From contig JALIRH010000077.1 in the NCBI GenBank assembly GCA_023055505.1, forward strand, positions 868,001-932,000: a stretch of 64,000 bases of DNA. Reading direction: 5' to 3'. The notes beneath the pieces are model-generated. The model ran no database searches. It saw only the letters and a program-made list of their open reading frames with translations, and was not told the origin of the DNA. Both the position numbers and the translations under genes were made by a program. The stretch comes from Callipepla californica brunnescens. Taxonomy: Eukaryota; Chordata; Aves; Galliformes; Odontophoridae. Position 1 is the first letter of the stretch. Each line of letters begins with the position of its first letter. This document shows positions 1 to 14,000 of this stretch, piece after piece.

Positions 1-3000
1 TAGAAAGGAGCATTCCTTCATTCTTCACGTTACGTGCTGGACAAGTTGATAAATCAAGCGCACACCTTCAGAGTTCAAGTTCTACATTTAAACAGTTAAG
101 ATATATACATGCAGTACTTTTGCATATATACTCATTCTTTTCCAAGAACTCATTAATATACGTGCATGCGCAGTAATGGCCTCTGGTGGCCTTTGACCAC
201 TCACTTTCTACCCGTTTTTCCATCATCAGCTTCATCACAGTGAATTTTACCTGAGTCCTGGCAGTTTTTTTTCCTAGTTTGGTAAATTTCCATTGCCTGT
301 TAGGCCGTAATGAGCAAATTTCTATCTTAGTGCTCTGTGATCCAAAACAGTATACATGAAATCCAATGAAAAAGGCCTTGCACATGGTGGACGCAAAGAT
401 AAAAGTAGTCTGTTGTGACTCCAGTGTTTCCGTGATGCAGAATCATTGAAAAAAACAAGGCTGTTCACACACCAAGCCAAGTTAAAATGAAAATTTTTAT
501 AACCAGCACTCACTGATTTCTTTTACTGAACTAATGTATTGGTACTTAAGCTAATATACTGATTCTTTTTGCTAAACAAGTCTACTTTGAAGTCAAGAAG
601 ATGTCTTAGAGAGCTTGTACCCTTTCTTCTGTTGTGCTGCATGTGGCTGGTTCTACATCTTGTGATTCCCAAACCATGCCTCTTAGAGCCCCTGATGACC
701 ATGGGTGAATCAAGGAGCAAAACAAGTATTCCTGGCTTTTCTTGAATTAAATATCTCTGTCTTTGACATTAACTTTTACTGGCTTTAGCTATGTAGTACT
801 TCTTAAGTTCTGGGGTTCTGAAGGAGGTGACAGACTGGCAGGAGATGAAGAGCAGTACTTGGGTATGAGTAACATTTAAACCTATGACATTCTGGGCTGC
901 CTTAGATTTTCTTCTTCCTGACCATGTTTAAAACATTCACACAGGCACGGGATTTCACGTTTTTTTCTGAGCATACTGTCATGCTCTTTTGATTTCTCCC
1001 AGGTAATACTGTCTTTGGATACACCAATCTGATAGGCAATAGGATTTCTGGCCTGTGCATTAATTCCTGATTTTCTCCCAAAGCACTGGGTGAGAGCAGA
1101 ATGAGATTACCATCGTGTTCTGGACATGGGTAATGGAGTATGATGAATGGCAGTGTCTCATAAAGCTTGCCCTGCTACCTGAGCAGCCGCTGGGGATGTT
1201 TTCTCTATTTCTTCATGACTTACATGCTTCCAAACCTCACATCTGTCCTCTGTGTGCTGTTTCTCTCCGGTAACTTGGAACAAGATGAGCAAAATGATGA
1301 AGGTGATGATTTTTATTCTTCTGTTTAAATAACCCATGGTATTACTTCAGGCATTTATCTTCAAAACAGAAAAAAAGAAAAATTTGTGATGTCTGTGGCA
1401 TAAATCAATAGCCTTTACAGGGAAGGAAATCTGAAGGGAATGCTTAGAATATTGTTCTGATGCATCTTTTATTGTTTTAGCCTGAGCCTGTATGAGAATG
1501 TAAGGCATTGTTAGCTTTTGGACATAGGATACTACTTTTTTGGAAGGACAGTGTATCCTACAGATGTGTGGAATCTGCAGTCGTGGATGTAGATTATCCA
1601 CCGATGTACAAACACAGATGAAGGAAAGAGTATCAGGGAATTCAGAAGTCAAGCAGATAGAAAAGCAGTGGATGCTGAAGTGCAGCTGCCTTAGAGGAAA
1701 AAGAGTGTAATGCTGTAAACTGTTCATAGCTGCAGGAGAAATACGGTGTTGATGTGCATTTGAGTATCGGTGGTTAAAGAAATTTTTTGAGATGGTCTGT
1801 TGTTATGGGGGAAGTGTATTGTGATAACGTGACAATAGAAGGGTTATTTGCTCATTCACATGTGAAGATGCTTTTCCAGCAGGAAAACCCATTGAGGAAG
1901 ATAAGTTCTCATTTTTATGGTGATACGCCTGAAGGCTAACAAAAGGCACTGCTTATGCAGTTTGCAAAACACATCTTCATTCAAGTCTCTGAGTAGAATC
2001 CATATTTTTTGCCTAGTAATTGCTGTGTATTAGCAAAGTACAAAGCCTTTAACGTGATTAGAGATAGCTGTTTAGTTGGATATCTCATTTATTATTTGTA
2101 ATTGTTGTGAGACTTAGCAGTCTGCGTTATACATACAAATAGTAACTTCCCGTCGGAATGGTTTAACAAGATGAAGTATGAAGATACAGAAAGCATTGAT
2201 CTACAGATAGGTAAATATAATTAGCAGAAAATAAATGATTACAGAAAGTATCCGCTGGCATTTACAAGGGTAGATCTCATTCAGAAGCTTTTGTTCCATG
2301 TGATATTTTGTTGATTAAAATTACTTTATTTGATCACTAAATCTAACAGATCACAGGTTTGGTAAAGTGTTTATTTTGTGTTCCTTGCCCCTGGCTTATG
2401 GCATCTCTCTGTATCACAGTGTGTATGAAATCATTCCCTGTGTGATGTGAGCCAACTTTCTAATGACATTGCGTTTTTCCAATGACATGCGTAAGGCTGG
2501 GAGTGCCTGGGGTAGAGGGTTTTTTGGTGACCAGAAAGTAGGGAAGATTTTTAATGAACGACATTTTCTCTTTCATTGAACTGCAACTGCTAAGTTCATG
2601 TTGGTTTGAACAAAACAAATGTGGTTCCTGTTTGGGAGCTTGCAGCAGAAGTGCCTTAAAATGTGAGCATAGGAACTTCAGCAAATCACAGTAAAGTGGA
2701 GTTCTGCTCTTCAATCTGCTTTGAGCCAAAGAATCCAGATTTGTGTCTGATAGATCGAGTTCTTTTCTCATTCTTGGGCTGACCTAACCCTGCTTCTCAG
2801 GATAATGCCATAACCATGGAACTATCAGATACTTGCCAGGGGCTATTGCTTAATCTCTCCTGGTGAGGAGATTCCCTTGAAGTGACTATCCCAAAGAAGT
2901 GTAGGTATTTACTAGTGCTTGGTCTTGATCTCACGAGTCTCTTGCTCCCACGAGCTGATTTTTTGTGGCTATCAATGAAGATATTTTTACACGCACAATG

Positions 3001-6000
3001 AACAGTTTCCTCAGCAAAGGCTGTGGAAAGAGTGTTTTGATGGTGTGAGCGTTTTCCTGAGATCTTCCAATCAAAACTACATGGCAAAGTGTGACAGCAC
3101 CTGAGAATAATTTTTGAATGGCCAAAACTGCATTATTAAGTTTTAATACATTTTTCATTCAAATGAGCAAGTACATTTCTTTCCTGACTAATGTTTGAGT
3201 TTTATTCAAAACCAGTCTTTTGGGGTTGGCTTTTTCTTGGTGTTTTGGAATAAGGGCTTTTGTTTGTCATGTCTCTGAGGACCTGGAGAGATGATTCTTG
3301 CTCCAGTAAGTGTTTTTTGGTGTGTTTGTTTTTTCTTCTCCCCTTTAAGTGTTATCAATTGTGTCTTGATGTTGTTACTTACAAATAAGATCAGCTGTTA
3401 GCATGAATTCAGTCAGAAAATGATTACTCCGAACGAAGGTGAGAAGATGAGAGTGCAAAGTGATGTCAGGCTGGGGCTACAAGCCACCTCCAGCAACTTT
3501 ACCTGCTGTTGGAGCATGAACTGAAATGTTCTGCTAGCTTAAATCATTTCCAGCTCTGTACGTTTAAATAACTCTACAAAGTATTTTAGGAATAACAGGC
3601 TTTCAGCACCACAACAACGTGGAGCATATAACATTCTCAGTACTGAACAGCGCCTGTATTCCTGGAGGCATTTGCATTTGAATTAGTGCAGGCAGAGGAG
3701 GAAAACCCATCAGCTTGGATGTACTTCCCGAATGGCTCTCAGCCAGGCTCCGAACAACAATGCACTGAAACAAATGGGGTTTGATCCAGGGTTGCAATAA
3801 CCAAAATCAGTCGATTTTGACACTGGAAAAAGAGGCCGTACACAATATTTCACTCTTACGAAAAAAAATAAACCATATGAGCAGAAGATGCGTTTGAATT
3901 TCTATTTCTCATTTTTCAGAAGTGTCCCCAGGAGTCCTGGGGTAATGACTTGTGATGCGCTTCATTACCTGTTAATGTAGTTTTGTGCTGAGCAGGCAAA
4001 AAAAAGGAGTGTTGAGCAAGGTCCACATATTTCCTTGTTAGATATAGACAGATAGAAGGTAAGAAGGGAATTAAAAGCATCATGATTAAGAGCCATTTGC
4101 TTGAGGTTATGCACCAGAAGAGTACCCAAGTCAGCAGAAATCGTTGGATTTTCTGGGGTGTATTTCCGTGCCCAGTCCCCTGACACAGACTAACTTGAAG
4201 CTTTTGGTGAGTTTAATATAAATTCAGGTGTGGAAAAAAAAAAAAGCTAAACAGAAGTGTATGAAGCAGGAAGGAAGAAGAAAGAAGTAGAAGGTGTACA
4301 TGGATGTTACTGTAGAAGAGGAAAAAAAAGACTATGGCATCTCCAATCTCCTTTGTCCCAGGTCCATGGAAACAGCTATCTGCTGCAAGACAGAGCTAAG
4401 TTTCTGGACTTATATATACCACATATATATATATGCTGAAGTTCTATTCTGAATGTAAACAGCTTTAAAATGCTAATAGTCTCTCTTTGGCTCTGTATGT
4501 ATACCAGAAAAGTTGTCAAATAATTGGACTATCTAGATAGGATTACCTAACATGAAATGTTGCTTTTGTTCATTTATTTCAAGGAACAAATTCTAAGTTC
4601 ATAGAAGTTCTACATTCTTATTGATACCAATAGGAATTACGTTTTTGAAATGAAGTGAATTGTGCTTAGTGAAGTTACTAACAGGAGTATTTTTTCTTTG
4701 GTGACTTCAGGAAAGTTCAATAAATATTACCATTTGGGCCTGGATCTGTTAAATGTTTTAACTTCCAGCCTGAGACTAGTATTGTTTTCCTCTATCCTTT
4801 GCACATTTGCAGATCATAATGATCTTTTTATTTGTTTGTCCTCTACTTTCAAGTGATAAATATATAATGTGCAGACAAAAGGTGACAGCTTTATTGCTTC
4901 TATGAACATCAGGAATACATTCTAAATTCAATTATATACTGTCTCTGGAAGTATCACGCAGGCATCTTGCCAATAAATACAGTTCTTAGATTACTGAAAA
5001 CTAAGGACAGTAATCACCAGACTGACTTGAACTATGGGATCTGAGTAGAATTCTGCTTTGGACTTTGAAAAATACAAGGTAATGTATATTGGGAAGAGTA
5101 ATTTATATCCACTATTAAACATCGTAGTTATTTCTGGAAAATGACAGAAGAGTTTCTACAGCTCAAGAGAAGAGAAGGACAAGAATCTGCCCCAGCAGTT
5201 CGCAGTGAAATTAGAAACATGTATTTTAAAGTGCAGAAAAAACAGGGTGTTATGTACAACAAAAATATCACAGAACGTATCTACAGGAATTACACTGATG
5301 AGTTAACTTCAGGTCAACATGTCCAACCTGATAGTCTTATGTTTTTGTTACTCCTTTATTTTAAGGTTTTAGTAAAAGATATATTTTTTTAAATAGAACA
5401 GGTTTTGTTGCATAAATACATGAACTATATTATATATTTCATCCGTGGCCCAAGACAATACCTCTTCACTCAGTGCACTCCAGGCAAGCCAAAAGGTCGG
5501 ACACCCATGCTTTAGATGAAGAAAAATCAGACTTAGACTACAATATCCTCAGAGGGACAGAGCCAAAAAAGCCAAAACATTTTTCGAGTATAAATAGGAC
5601 AGATCTTTTAGGAAGGGCCCTTGAGGTCCAGGACAGTGGGATTGATGCTACCAAATGGCACTAGAAATCCACAAGCTCTTGTTCCTCTGTGCTTTAAGAT
5701 AGCAGGTCATTATAATATTTCAGTAAATTTCCACCCTTCGTGTGTGAACTGTGATTAGATTGTAGAACACTGAAACTTCTTAATTGTGCCGAGGTGTTTG
5801 CTCATTGGGAAACAAGTCATGTAAAATAACATTATTATGTTATATATGGCTGCATATATATTAAACGTAGTAAAGATATCAGAAGTCATCCTCAGGGTCT
5901 TCTTTTAATCTCATTACAGGACTAACATATATATAGTCTTTGCTTTCAGTAAAAATATATCATAATATTTTGGTCAGAAATCTCAGAAACAAAGTTCTCT

Positions 6001-7569
6001 ACGCTTGCTGTGAATGTGAGTTTTCAGCAGGCACAACAATTCAGAAAGCAAGTGACTCTCAAAACCCCTCTGCTCCATGGGTTAGAAAGCTGCATTGAGG
6101 GGGTCTTGGATGACTGAAGGACAACAGAAAGTAACGGTCACTAACATTCATTTCAGCCTCCACAGACAGACATATACCACCAATTTTTTCATAGAAAAGG
6201 AGTCTTTATTTGAAAAATAAGTAAGTAAATCTTGCCTTGTTGCTACAAACTGGGAAATGAAATCACATCTCAGTTTATCTGATATTTCCACTGGACCTTA
6301 CCTTTCTTTACCTGTAAGATGATAGAAATATTCAGTATCTAATTTTATTCCAGTGCAAGTAAAAAAAATATTACTGTTTATCGATATCCAGCGGTAAAGT
6401 ACCCCTTTTCCACAGTGATTAGCTTAATTATTGTAATATCGCTTGAGGTCTTCCCAGTATTATTCTTTCTTTTGGTATGTGGGAACAGGACACAGTGTTT
6501 CTGGACTGTTCCAACCTTGGAAGTGGTGTCACTCATTGCTTATGGTACTTCAACAAATGGTAGCTGAGTTTTTTTTTTGGAGGAGGTTATCTAGGAGTAA
6601 CTATCTTGTTTTAAGTAAGTCAGTGCTTGTGTGCCTGCGCTGACGCTATGGCTATGATCTGCATGCCTGTTCCAAAAATGAGTTATTGAGTAGCTGGGCT
6701 TTAAAAGGGTATTTTGATAGATGTTAATCACCTGAGGGGAGTAAATTGCCTCATCTGCAAACTTGAGAAATGATCATCGATAAAACAGAAGTGACAGTGA
6801 ACAAGTAATAGATTTATGGAAAGTGCTTTCAACAGCCATTGCTCACTTATTTTAACTATCTTTTGATACCTATCAATGAGTCAGATTTTAATTAATCTAA
6901 AGTGTTCCCTTCTAAAAATACATAATGGCACTTTTAATCAAGATGCCACATAGCCTTCAATAAATCAAAGTAAATCAGCCAACTTGCCATTGTCAGCCAG
7001 AGCCATAATCTTATCCCGACAACCTTCTTTATGTGAAGGATAACTCAACAAAACAGACTGACATAAGTTATATTTCTAAAATAATTTTTGAGGGAGTCCT
7101 GTATTCACTTTTATTAGAACAGGTTCTGCTCATCGCCAGGCTCACTGGACATTGCCATGTGCAAAAAGGGTCCAAATAACACATCCTGTTTTACAGGGCT
7201 CAAGGCAAAGATTCAAAACAAAAAATGAGTATACCAAATTCTGACCTTTTAGATCTGTTGCTTATTTAGATTTGTTTTAGATTTGATTTAGATTTGTTGC
7301 TTTACTTCACTGACATGCTCTTAAGCTGATTTCAGTGTCAGTTTTCCATTCTTTGTTCCACTTTTCCCATGTGTTATCTCTCTGTCTAAATATCAGCCAT
7401 GTTTGCTGAAGGAATACCCACTAAAAGAAGCTCACAAACACTTGAATTTCAACAGCAGTTTCACAATTCTTCTGAAACATGGCAAGTGGAAAAGTGTTAT
7501 AGGTTTGACTGTGGACAAAAGATCATTGGGTATCAAAGGTCTTAGTCCCTATCAGCTCAGAAAGTTTGA
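1..7569 (+). other. Intronic sequence (3' part of the intron before the 18256 exon), no gene seen
   Basis: AT-rich non-coding DNA, presumed PRKG1 intron because the first recognised exon is a downstream internal one. I see no exon, RNA gene or clear mobile element. Short low-complexity stretches occur: AT-dinucleotide tracts near 4411-4435 and an imperfect tandem of a TTTAGATTTG-like unit at 7246-7303. The block 5045-5140 vaguely resembles the 3' part of ancient CR1/L3 LINEs but is too degraded to call. Frames of 60-126 codons here show no family signature. Confidence 0.6.
7246..7303. repeat. Imperfect tandem of a TTTAGATTTG-like unit
   Basis: Four to five diverged copies of a roughly ten-base unit built on TTAGATTTG follow each other between TTTTAGATCTGTTGC and GATTTGTTGCTTTAC. 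It looks like a small decayed minisatellite in the intron. Confidence 0.5.
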
Positions 7570-8450
7570 AATAGAACCAAAAAATCATCTAGGTTGGAAA
7601 AGATCTTGAAAATAATCAATACATACATTACCCTGAATTATCAAGTCCCACCAGTAAAGCATGTCACTTAGTACCATGTCTATGAGTCTGTTAAATACTT
7701 CTGTGGATGGGGACTCCACTGCTGCTCTGGGCAGCCCATTCCAATGTCTAACCACACTTTCTGTGAAAAAATCCTCTAAATATTCAATCTAAGCTTTATC
7801 TGACACAACTTGAGGCAGTTTCCTTGCTCAGTACCTGAGGTGTGATCTCACCAGTGCTGCATGAAGGTGGACAGTCATTTCTATAGCTTTGCTGGCCACA
7901 CTACTTCTGATGCAGTAAGCACTTGGCTTTCTTTGGCATGCTGCTGTCTCATATTAGCTGGCCATTGACCAGCATACCCAAGTCTTTTTCTGTTGAGTGC
8001 TTTTCCCTGGGCCTGTATTACTGTATGGGGTTATTATGACCCAAGTGTAGCACCTAGTACAACCTTACTGAATGCTATACAGCTGGATGTGACCCACTGA
8101 TCCAACTCATCCAGATCCCTCTGCAGAACCTTCTTTCCCTCAGGGACTCCCACCCAGCTTGGTGTCATCTGCAGACTTAAGTGAGGAGACAGTTGATCTT
8201 CTCTCATCAAAGTCATAGATCAAAATATGAAACAAAACCAGCGCAAATACTGAGCCCCAGGGAACACCACTTGTGACTGGCTGCCAAACTGATTTAACGA
8301 TTTTCACAATGATGATTTGGGCCTGACCATGTAGCCAGTTTGTGACAAAGAGCATTTACTAAAACACGTTACTAAAGTCCACATATCCACAGCCTTTTCC
8401 TTATCTACTAAGTGGGTCATCTTGTCATAGAAAGAGTTCAGTTTGGTAAT
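7570..8450 (-). mobile_element. CR1 LINE fragment, antisense, with 3' end
   Basis: On the minus strand this is a 5'-truncated, decayed copy of the avian CR1 non-LTR retrotransposon. Its 3' end lies at the low-coordinate side, where the + strand reads AATCATCTAGGTTGGAAAAG, the complement of the usual CR1 tail region. The minus-strand frame at 8140-8355 carries reverse-transcriptase motifs: TSGVPWGSV (normally TSGVPQGSV), then an [15 protein letters not shown] stretch, then SADDTKLGG. The last corresponds to the FADDTKLGG catalytic box with F changed to S, the two aspartates being retained. Further 3', the conserved block around 7700-7800 (GGGCAGCCCATTCC on the + strand) matches the CR1 C-terminal region. 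The frame is broken by several stops and shifts, so the element is dead. It lies antisense to PRKG1 in the intron. Confidence 0.9.
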
Positions 8451-10842
8451 GGCAGCATTCTCACTGAGATTCATTTTTGGCACACAGAAGCATTTATGAA
8501 GGCTGCTGATGTTTCATATGTTGAATAGCAGTTAATTAAACAAATTGATAGAAGCTAGTGAACCTTTCATGCTACAGTAGAAAAAAAATAATGGAAAAAT
8601 AAGATGCACCCGATAGAGAGCAAAGTTACACATCTGTTGCCATTCAAGTGGAGAAAGACAAATTGAGCTTTCACAAAGCCACAATGCAGCTGAACAGATC
8701 CAACATGTGTTGGTACAATAAAATCCAGTAATTTCCCAAGAGTTTCCCCTCCAGTGCAAGAGTGGCCATTACATGGGTCAACTGAACCATAGTCCGTCTG
8801 TCTCACTGACTGCCAAGAAGTTTCCCCAGTTCTCCAAACCATTTGAAAACTGGTGTACATTGCAGATGCATCCACCAGGCTGGATCCATGTTCACTCTGC
8901 TGTTCATCCAAACCCAAGAGATGTTTTGGCTCCAGTTTTAGAATTATGTCAGTTGGACTCCATGCTCCCATTTTGGGATGAGCCCAAGTGTGGGGTTGCA
9001 CCTGGTCTTAAGAGAAAGAGATCTCTAAAACTCTGGGAGTCAGTTTTAGGGTTACAGCACTTAGATGTCTTTGAGCAAATGCAGAGGAAGTGGTAAATGA
9101 TCGTTTGACAGCAGCTGAATAGAGCTGTATTTAACAGTTGAAATAATCTTCCTGGCATGTATTTTGTCGTTGTCGATATTTTAATACTGGTTGTATTTCT
9201 TGCCTGTTTGCAATATTCTCAAGATTATTTTCTTAAACAATTGAATTTTCAAACCTTATTTTGAATCTGTCAGTCTTGTTTGATTATTTCTCCAATACAA
9301 TTTAAGCCGCTTGAAAATCCTCGACATTTAATTTGTTCTCAGCTGTGATTCATTTTCAGTGCAAAAAAAAATGCTATTGAAGTTTTTTGTACATAGCAAA
9401 TTTTGACTCCTGCGATGCAAGGATTTTACTGATGTGAGAAAAAAAAAAACATTATAAACTCAAAGATTAAATTATTCTTCTGCTTTCTTTAATTTAATAA
9501 CAAGAGTGAAAGTTATCATGGAGAAAGGAAGGTGTACCATTTACAGCTGTAGAGGTATTTTTAAGGCATTTGGTCTGCTAAGTTTCCTGAAACATACAGT
9601 AGTATCATATATTTCAATCAGGTCCAAACTCCACTCAGCCAAGCATCTATAAAAAGGCATCCAGAGATAACAGAGTTCTACAAAAAGATGAAGAGCAACA
9701 GCAGCAGCTGTTCCAAGAGCATGAATAAAAGCCATTAGAAATCAGGAATTAAGATGACCCACCATCTGTTAGCCTTCCGAGGTTCACAAAGGATGAATGT
9801 CCCGAATTACACCCCCAAATCAATAATGCGTGTGCCATCCTTACTGCTGTGAACAACAAATGAGTACACTGATGAGAGAATAATTTTTCTTAAAATAGGA
9901 AGGGATTTGCTGGCAGTATATTTTTGCCTCGGGCAAAACTTGAAGTCGGTGTTTCTCTTCTGGCTCCAGCTGAGTAGTAATTCAGCTCTGGTCTGTGGTT
10001 GTACAGGTTAGAAATTAGGAATAAGTAAGCTTTTGTCCTTCAATGTGTTGGGCTAGAAGCTGTCTTTCATACTTACTAAAGTACCTGGGGCTTGCCACAA
10101 TACTCCCTGACTGTACCAGGGTCTAAAATGCCTCTGTCAAACACTCCGAGATTATCCGATGTAATTCTGTTCTCTTATCTACATGCAAGCCTAGTTACTA
10201 CAGATCTGCACTATGAGGAGGATTGAGCTGTTTCTGGATTCTATTGGTTTGTTCATAACTTGTTTCTCTGTGGAGGAGGTAACTGAGTCAGTTCCTGGAC
10301 TAATTTCAGTGTTGATCTACCGATCAAAAGTGCTTTTGTTTCGATTTGTCCCTCTTTGAATCAACTAAGATGCATTGATCTGGACTGAGAAGTTCAAAGT
10401 TGCTTCTAGTCAGTTCTGCTTTTTACTGCATCTAGCAATTGATGACATGGCCAGACATAGTGTATTGGCTTTGCAAAGTAAGGCTTTGATAGTAAGGGCA
10501 GCAGGGGTGACCTCTGTGAGCCCAGAGCTGCCCCATGGCAGATCAGAGCCAAAAAGGACCTGCTGGTACCAGAGCTGAGCCACGAGTGACACCGGCTGTG
10601 ATTCTGGGAGAGCAGACTTAAAAAAGGAAAAACTGCTGTGCAATAGCAGCTAGGAGCGAGAAGAGGGAAAATGTGAGAAAAACAGCCCTGCAGACAGCAG
10701 GGTCAGTGCAGAAGTAGGGCAGGAGGTGCTCCAGGTGCAGTACTGCACAGAGCAATCTCACTGTTCTTACCTCAACCCTTGAGCCCCTTTTCATCATATT
10801 TTCTCCCCATTTTTCTGAGAGTGGTGTAGTGGAGTTTAGCTG
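8451..10842. other. Intronic sequence, no recognisable element
   Basis: No exon or named repeat recognised. It includes the second longest open frame of the window (minus strand, 8567-9001, 144 codons), which overlaps an open + strand frame at 8773-9096 (107 codons). Neither has a domain I know, and their lengths are within what chance would give in 64 kb. Confidence 0.55.
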
Positions 10843-11045
10843 TTGTATGGGAACTGTTTAATCACGGCCTGATGAATCACCTGAGGTGAGCACTGAGTCA
10901 GCTGCAGGAGCACAGGTGAAGGCAATGCACCTGTGTGACCAGAAGGGGTGGAGTCTGGCTCCACCTCTCCCAGACCCCATTTAAGGGCTGACCACCACTG
11001 GGGAAGGATCTCTTGTTGGAGATCCCTCCCTGGTGGAGTTCCAGG
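10843..11045 (+). repeat. Unclassified interspersed repeat, copy A (LTR-like, palindrome-rich)
   Basis: About 200 bp that recurs in reverse orientation at 21681-21890. Shared blocks include GAGCACTGAGTCAGC, CACCTGTGTGACCAGAAGGGG, GTGGAGTCTG, CCCCATTTAAGGG and TTGGAGAT, in the same order with a few indels. By eye roughly three quarters of positions agree, so the copies are old. Copy A contains the perfect dyad TCACCT-G-AGGTGA and a second inverted pair CAGGTG...CACCTG. A TTTAAG box preceded by GC-richer sequence recalls a promoter, so an LTR is possible, but no TG...CA ends or target duplication were established. The family is not recognised. Confidence 0.7.
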
Positions 11046-14000
11046 TGAGCCCTTCCTAATTTACTGACTGTTGTCATACCATCTGAATCAAGCCATACAA
11101 AAACATACTGTCCACCTTCATTATTTTGTGTGGATACTATTCTTTCAGAGTATTCATCCTACAGCTGTCCATCAGGGTGAAACCATCCCATAGGATTGGC
11201 CATGTGAATTAGCATGTAGAGGAAATCCCGTGCAGCGTATTCGTCTTTCTTTCTGAGATTATCTAGTCCAATCATCCACCTGCCCTCAGTATTGCCTACT
11301 AAACCAAGAATTATAATGTTTAGGTCTTTTAATGCCCGCTTTATGAATCACACAGGTTTGCGAATCTCAGCAGCTGTATCAGGGAGTACCTTTTCTTTGG
11401 AAGTTCACTGTACAGCCTCAACTTTCAGGTCCCTTTGGTTTGGTGGGTGCTGAAATGCCCACCAGTCTTTCTTAGCAGGTGTTAAGTTGCCTGTGAGAAT
11501 GTAAAATGCTTGTGATTCTGATGATCTTAAAAACATCTACAGGATGTGCTGTTCTTTTTCTAGCATGTATGTAATTTTGGAAGCAGAAAACAATAATAAT
11601 CTTTTTAGCATGTTTGTTTAATGGTGCTGGATAAAAGGAGGTAGGCGGGGTGCAGCATTAGTGTAACAGCAGTGAACATTGCAAATCAGTCTGTGATTTG
11701 GAAATAGTGTTGTCAGTGTCATCATCAAAGATGTATTATTATAACAGTTTGCTGTCAAATGCAGTAGACATCTGTTAGAAAGAAAATGTTTGGCTTAAAT
11801 TGTTTTTGAAGGTGATGATATTTAATCCAATTTGGAGAAATGTGACAAAATGAAGTGTGTGTACAAATACAACTTTTTGTTTCTTTAGCCTCTGCAGTGC
11901 AAAGCTGTCTTCAGAATATTACTTGGTGTTTAAGAATCTCTTGAGATAGCCCAAGAGTCAGTAGTGAACATCTTTAATTTTCTAGTCATGGTGTTTGTAT
12001 CCTGTGTGAAGTCATGGTTTTCATACAGTTGGTCTTTGTTCCAGTACCACAATGATGCTTTTGTGGTTTCAGTTTAGATTCACATGAGAAGAAATCAGGC
12101 TAAATGCACTGATTTGGGATTTTCTATGTGGACTGGGGCGTAAGTGTTCATTTCCCACAAAATCTCCCAATGAAACAGAAAAAAGCTGGAGAAAAACTCA
12201 TTGACAGTGACCTTTTCAGTGGTAATAATTACTAGGCATTGTCAGCCATGGGGAATTTAATTTCGTCTACGTTGAGAACATGGGATCATAGGAAGAAAAC
12301 TGTACAGAGGTGTGAGGTTTCTTGTGAGAGGTAGTAGTTTTTTAATAGTGTACCTAATATTTTTAGAATAAATGAGTCAGAAGATACAGAAGCTTTCCTT
12401 CAGGATTATAATTTGATTTGCAAATATGAAGAAATACCAACTGCTGCAGCAGGAAAAAGCATAAAAAATGATGGTGTGTTTGAAAGGTAGATATTGGGTT
12501 TTCTGCAGCAAGAGTGGCAGAATAGTAGCACTACTGGCGATATGAGTGCTCTGACTTGAAATGGGTAACCAAAACTGCACCCTTAGGGTTATTGATATTT
12601 CCAATTATTTCATTGCTATTGAGAATTTGTAGCAACTGTTTCTTTCAAGATTAATAATCTTGAGTAAATATATCTAAAATAGGTGAATGAGTTTATATAC
12701 CTACTAATTTTGCTTCTTTTCTCTCATCATGACAGAATATTTTTTTCTTCCAATTGCGCAGTCTCCCCAGTGACTGAAAATGCAGTGGGAGGTCTGTCTC
12801 TGATACTGAACCCCTTCTGGGGGAAGACAGAGATTGGCAGAAGCAGGGGGAGAAAAAATACCGCAGAATACCTGAGCAGCTTATTGAACACAGTGTGTGA
12901 AGGTCTACAACCACAACCTTTTCTGATCCTTTGTCTGCTCCCAGTGGCAGGGAAACCTGTGTTTTGTCCTCATGATGTCAGTAGAACAGTTCAACCATTA
13001 TCATTTCATCATGAGATTTAGAGTAAATAAATAAAAATGCAGTCCTCCAAACTAGCTTTACTTCAGTGTTTTTTTCAGGAAAAAAAAGATTAGTTCTTTT
13101 GCTTTCTGCATCCTGCCCATGTTTATGTATATTACAACTTTTACTATGCAACCAGGCATCAAAATCCCAAAAAGAGTGGGTTAGCTGGCCCACAGGCAGC
13201 ACAAAGTAATTGTTGCAGAATTAGAAGTAGCAATAAGGTACTCAGATGTACTGTCAGTAACACAGAAGTAAATATGGGTTGTATTGGTGATACTCAGGTA
13301 GTGAAAATACTTAGTGATTATGAACTTGTTGATACTGTAACTGCAAATACTCATTATGATAGGTAGCACTTATCAGGAATATACTTAAGGTAGGTTATAC
13401 TTAGCAGTACTGTGTTTACATGGGGGGTTATGTACATATATTTGTACCACTACAGTGACCAGTACCCAGTGCATCAAAGGGATCTCAGAAGGGGAGGCCT
13501 TGGTCGTACCAAGTGCAGATGGCTCTAACTGAGAAACCATACTCAGAAGACACCAACCTTGAAGGGGTCTAGGGAGCCAATCCCAGGAATGGGCCCACAA
13601 AGAGGACCAGAGTGGTAGATAGAAGTGAACCGTGCTGCAGAGTTCAGGTGTCAGTGTTGCAGTGGTGCTGATTCAGCACATTGCAGATAAGATCTGGCCT
13701 GCCCAAGGACAAGCGAGAAGTAATAGTTGAGAGAAAAGCACATGCGTGAGCTGCTTGAGAATGTTCTCAGAGAAGCTCCATGCTGTGGCAAAAAAAGCAG
13801 ATCCTTTTATATCATTAAGACATAGATGGGTGTAGCACCCTTTATGTAACCCGTAGGTGAGAAATCCAATGGAGGATGGTGCTTCTTCTTTTCCTTTATA
13901 TTCTTTAAGCAACATTTTATTTCCCACCTCAATTCCTACTTTCTGAGGTGATAAGTCATTCCCTAGTCTCTTCTTTTGTCTTTATTGATGATATCTTTGG

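Noticed and set aside
8567..9001. 144-codon open frame on the minus strand overlapping a 107-codon frame on the plus strand
   Set aside because: No recognised domain, no splice or promoter context, and one or two frames of this length are expected by chance in 64 kb of both strands.
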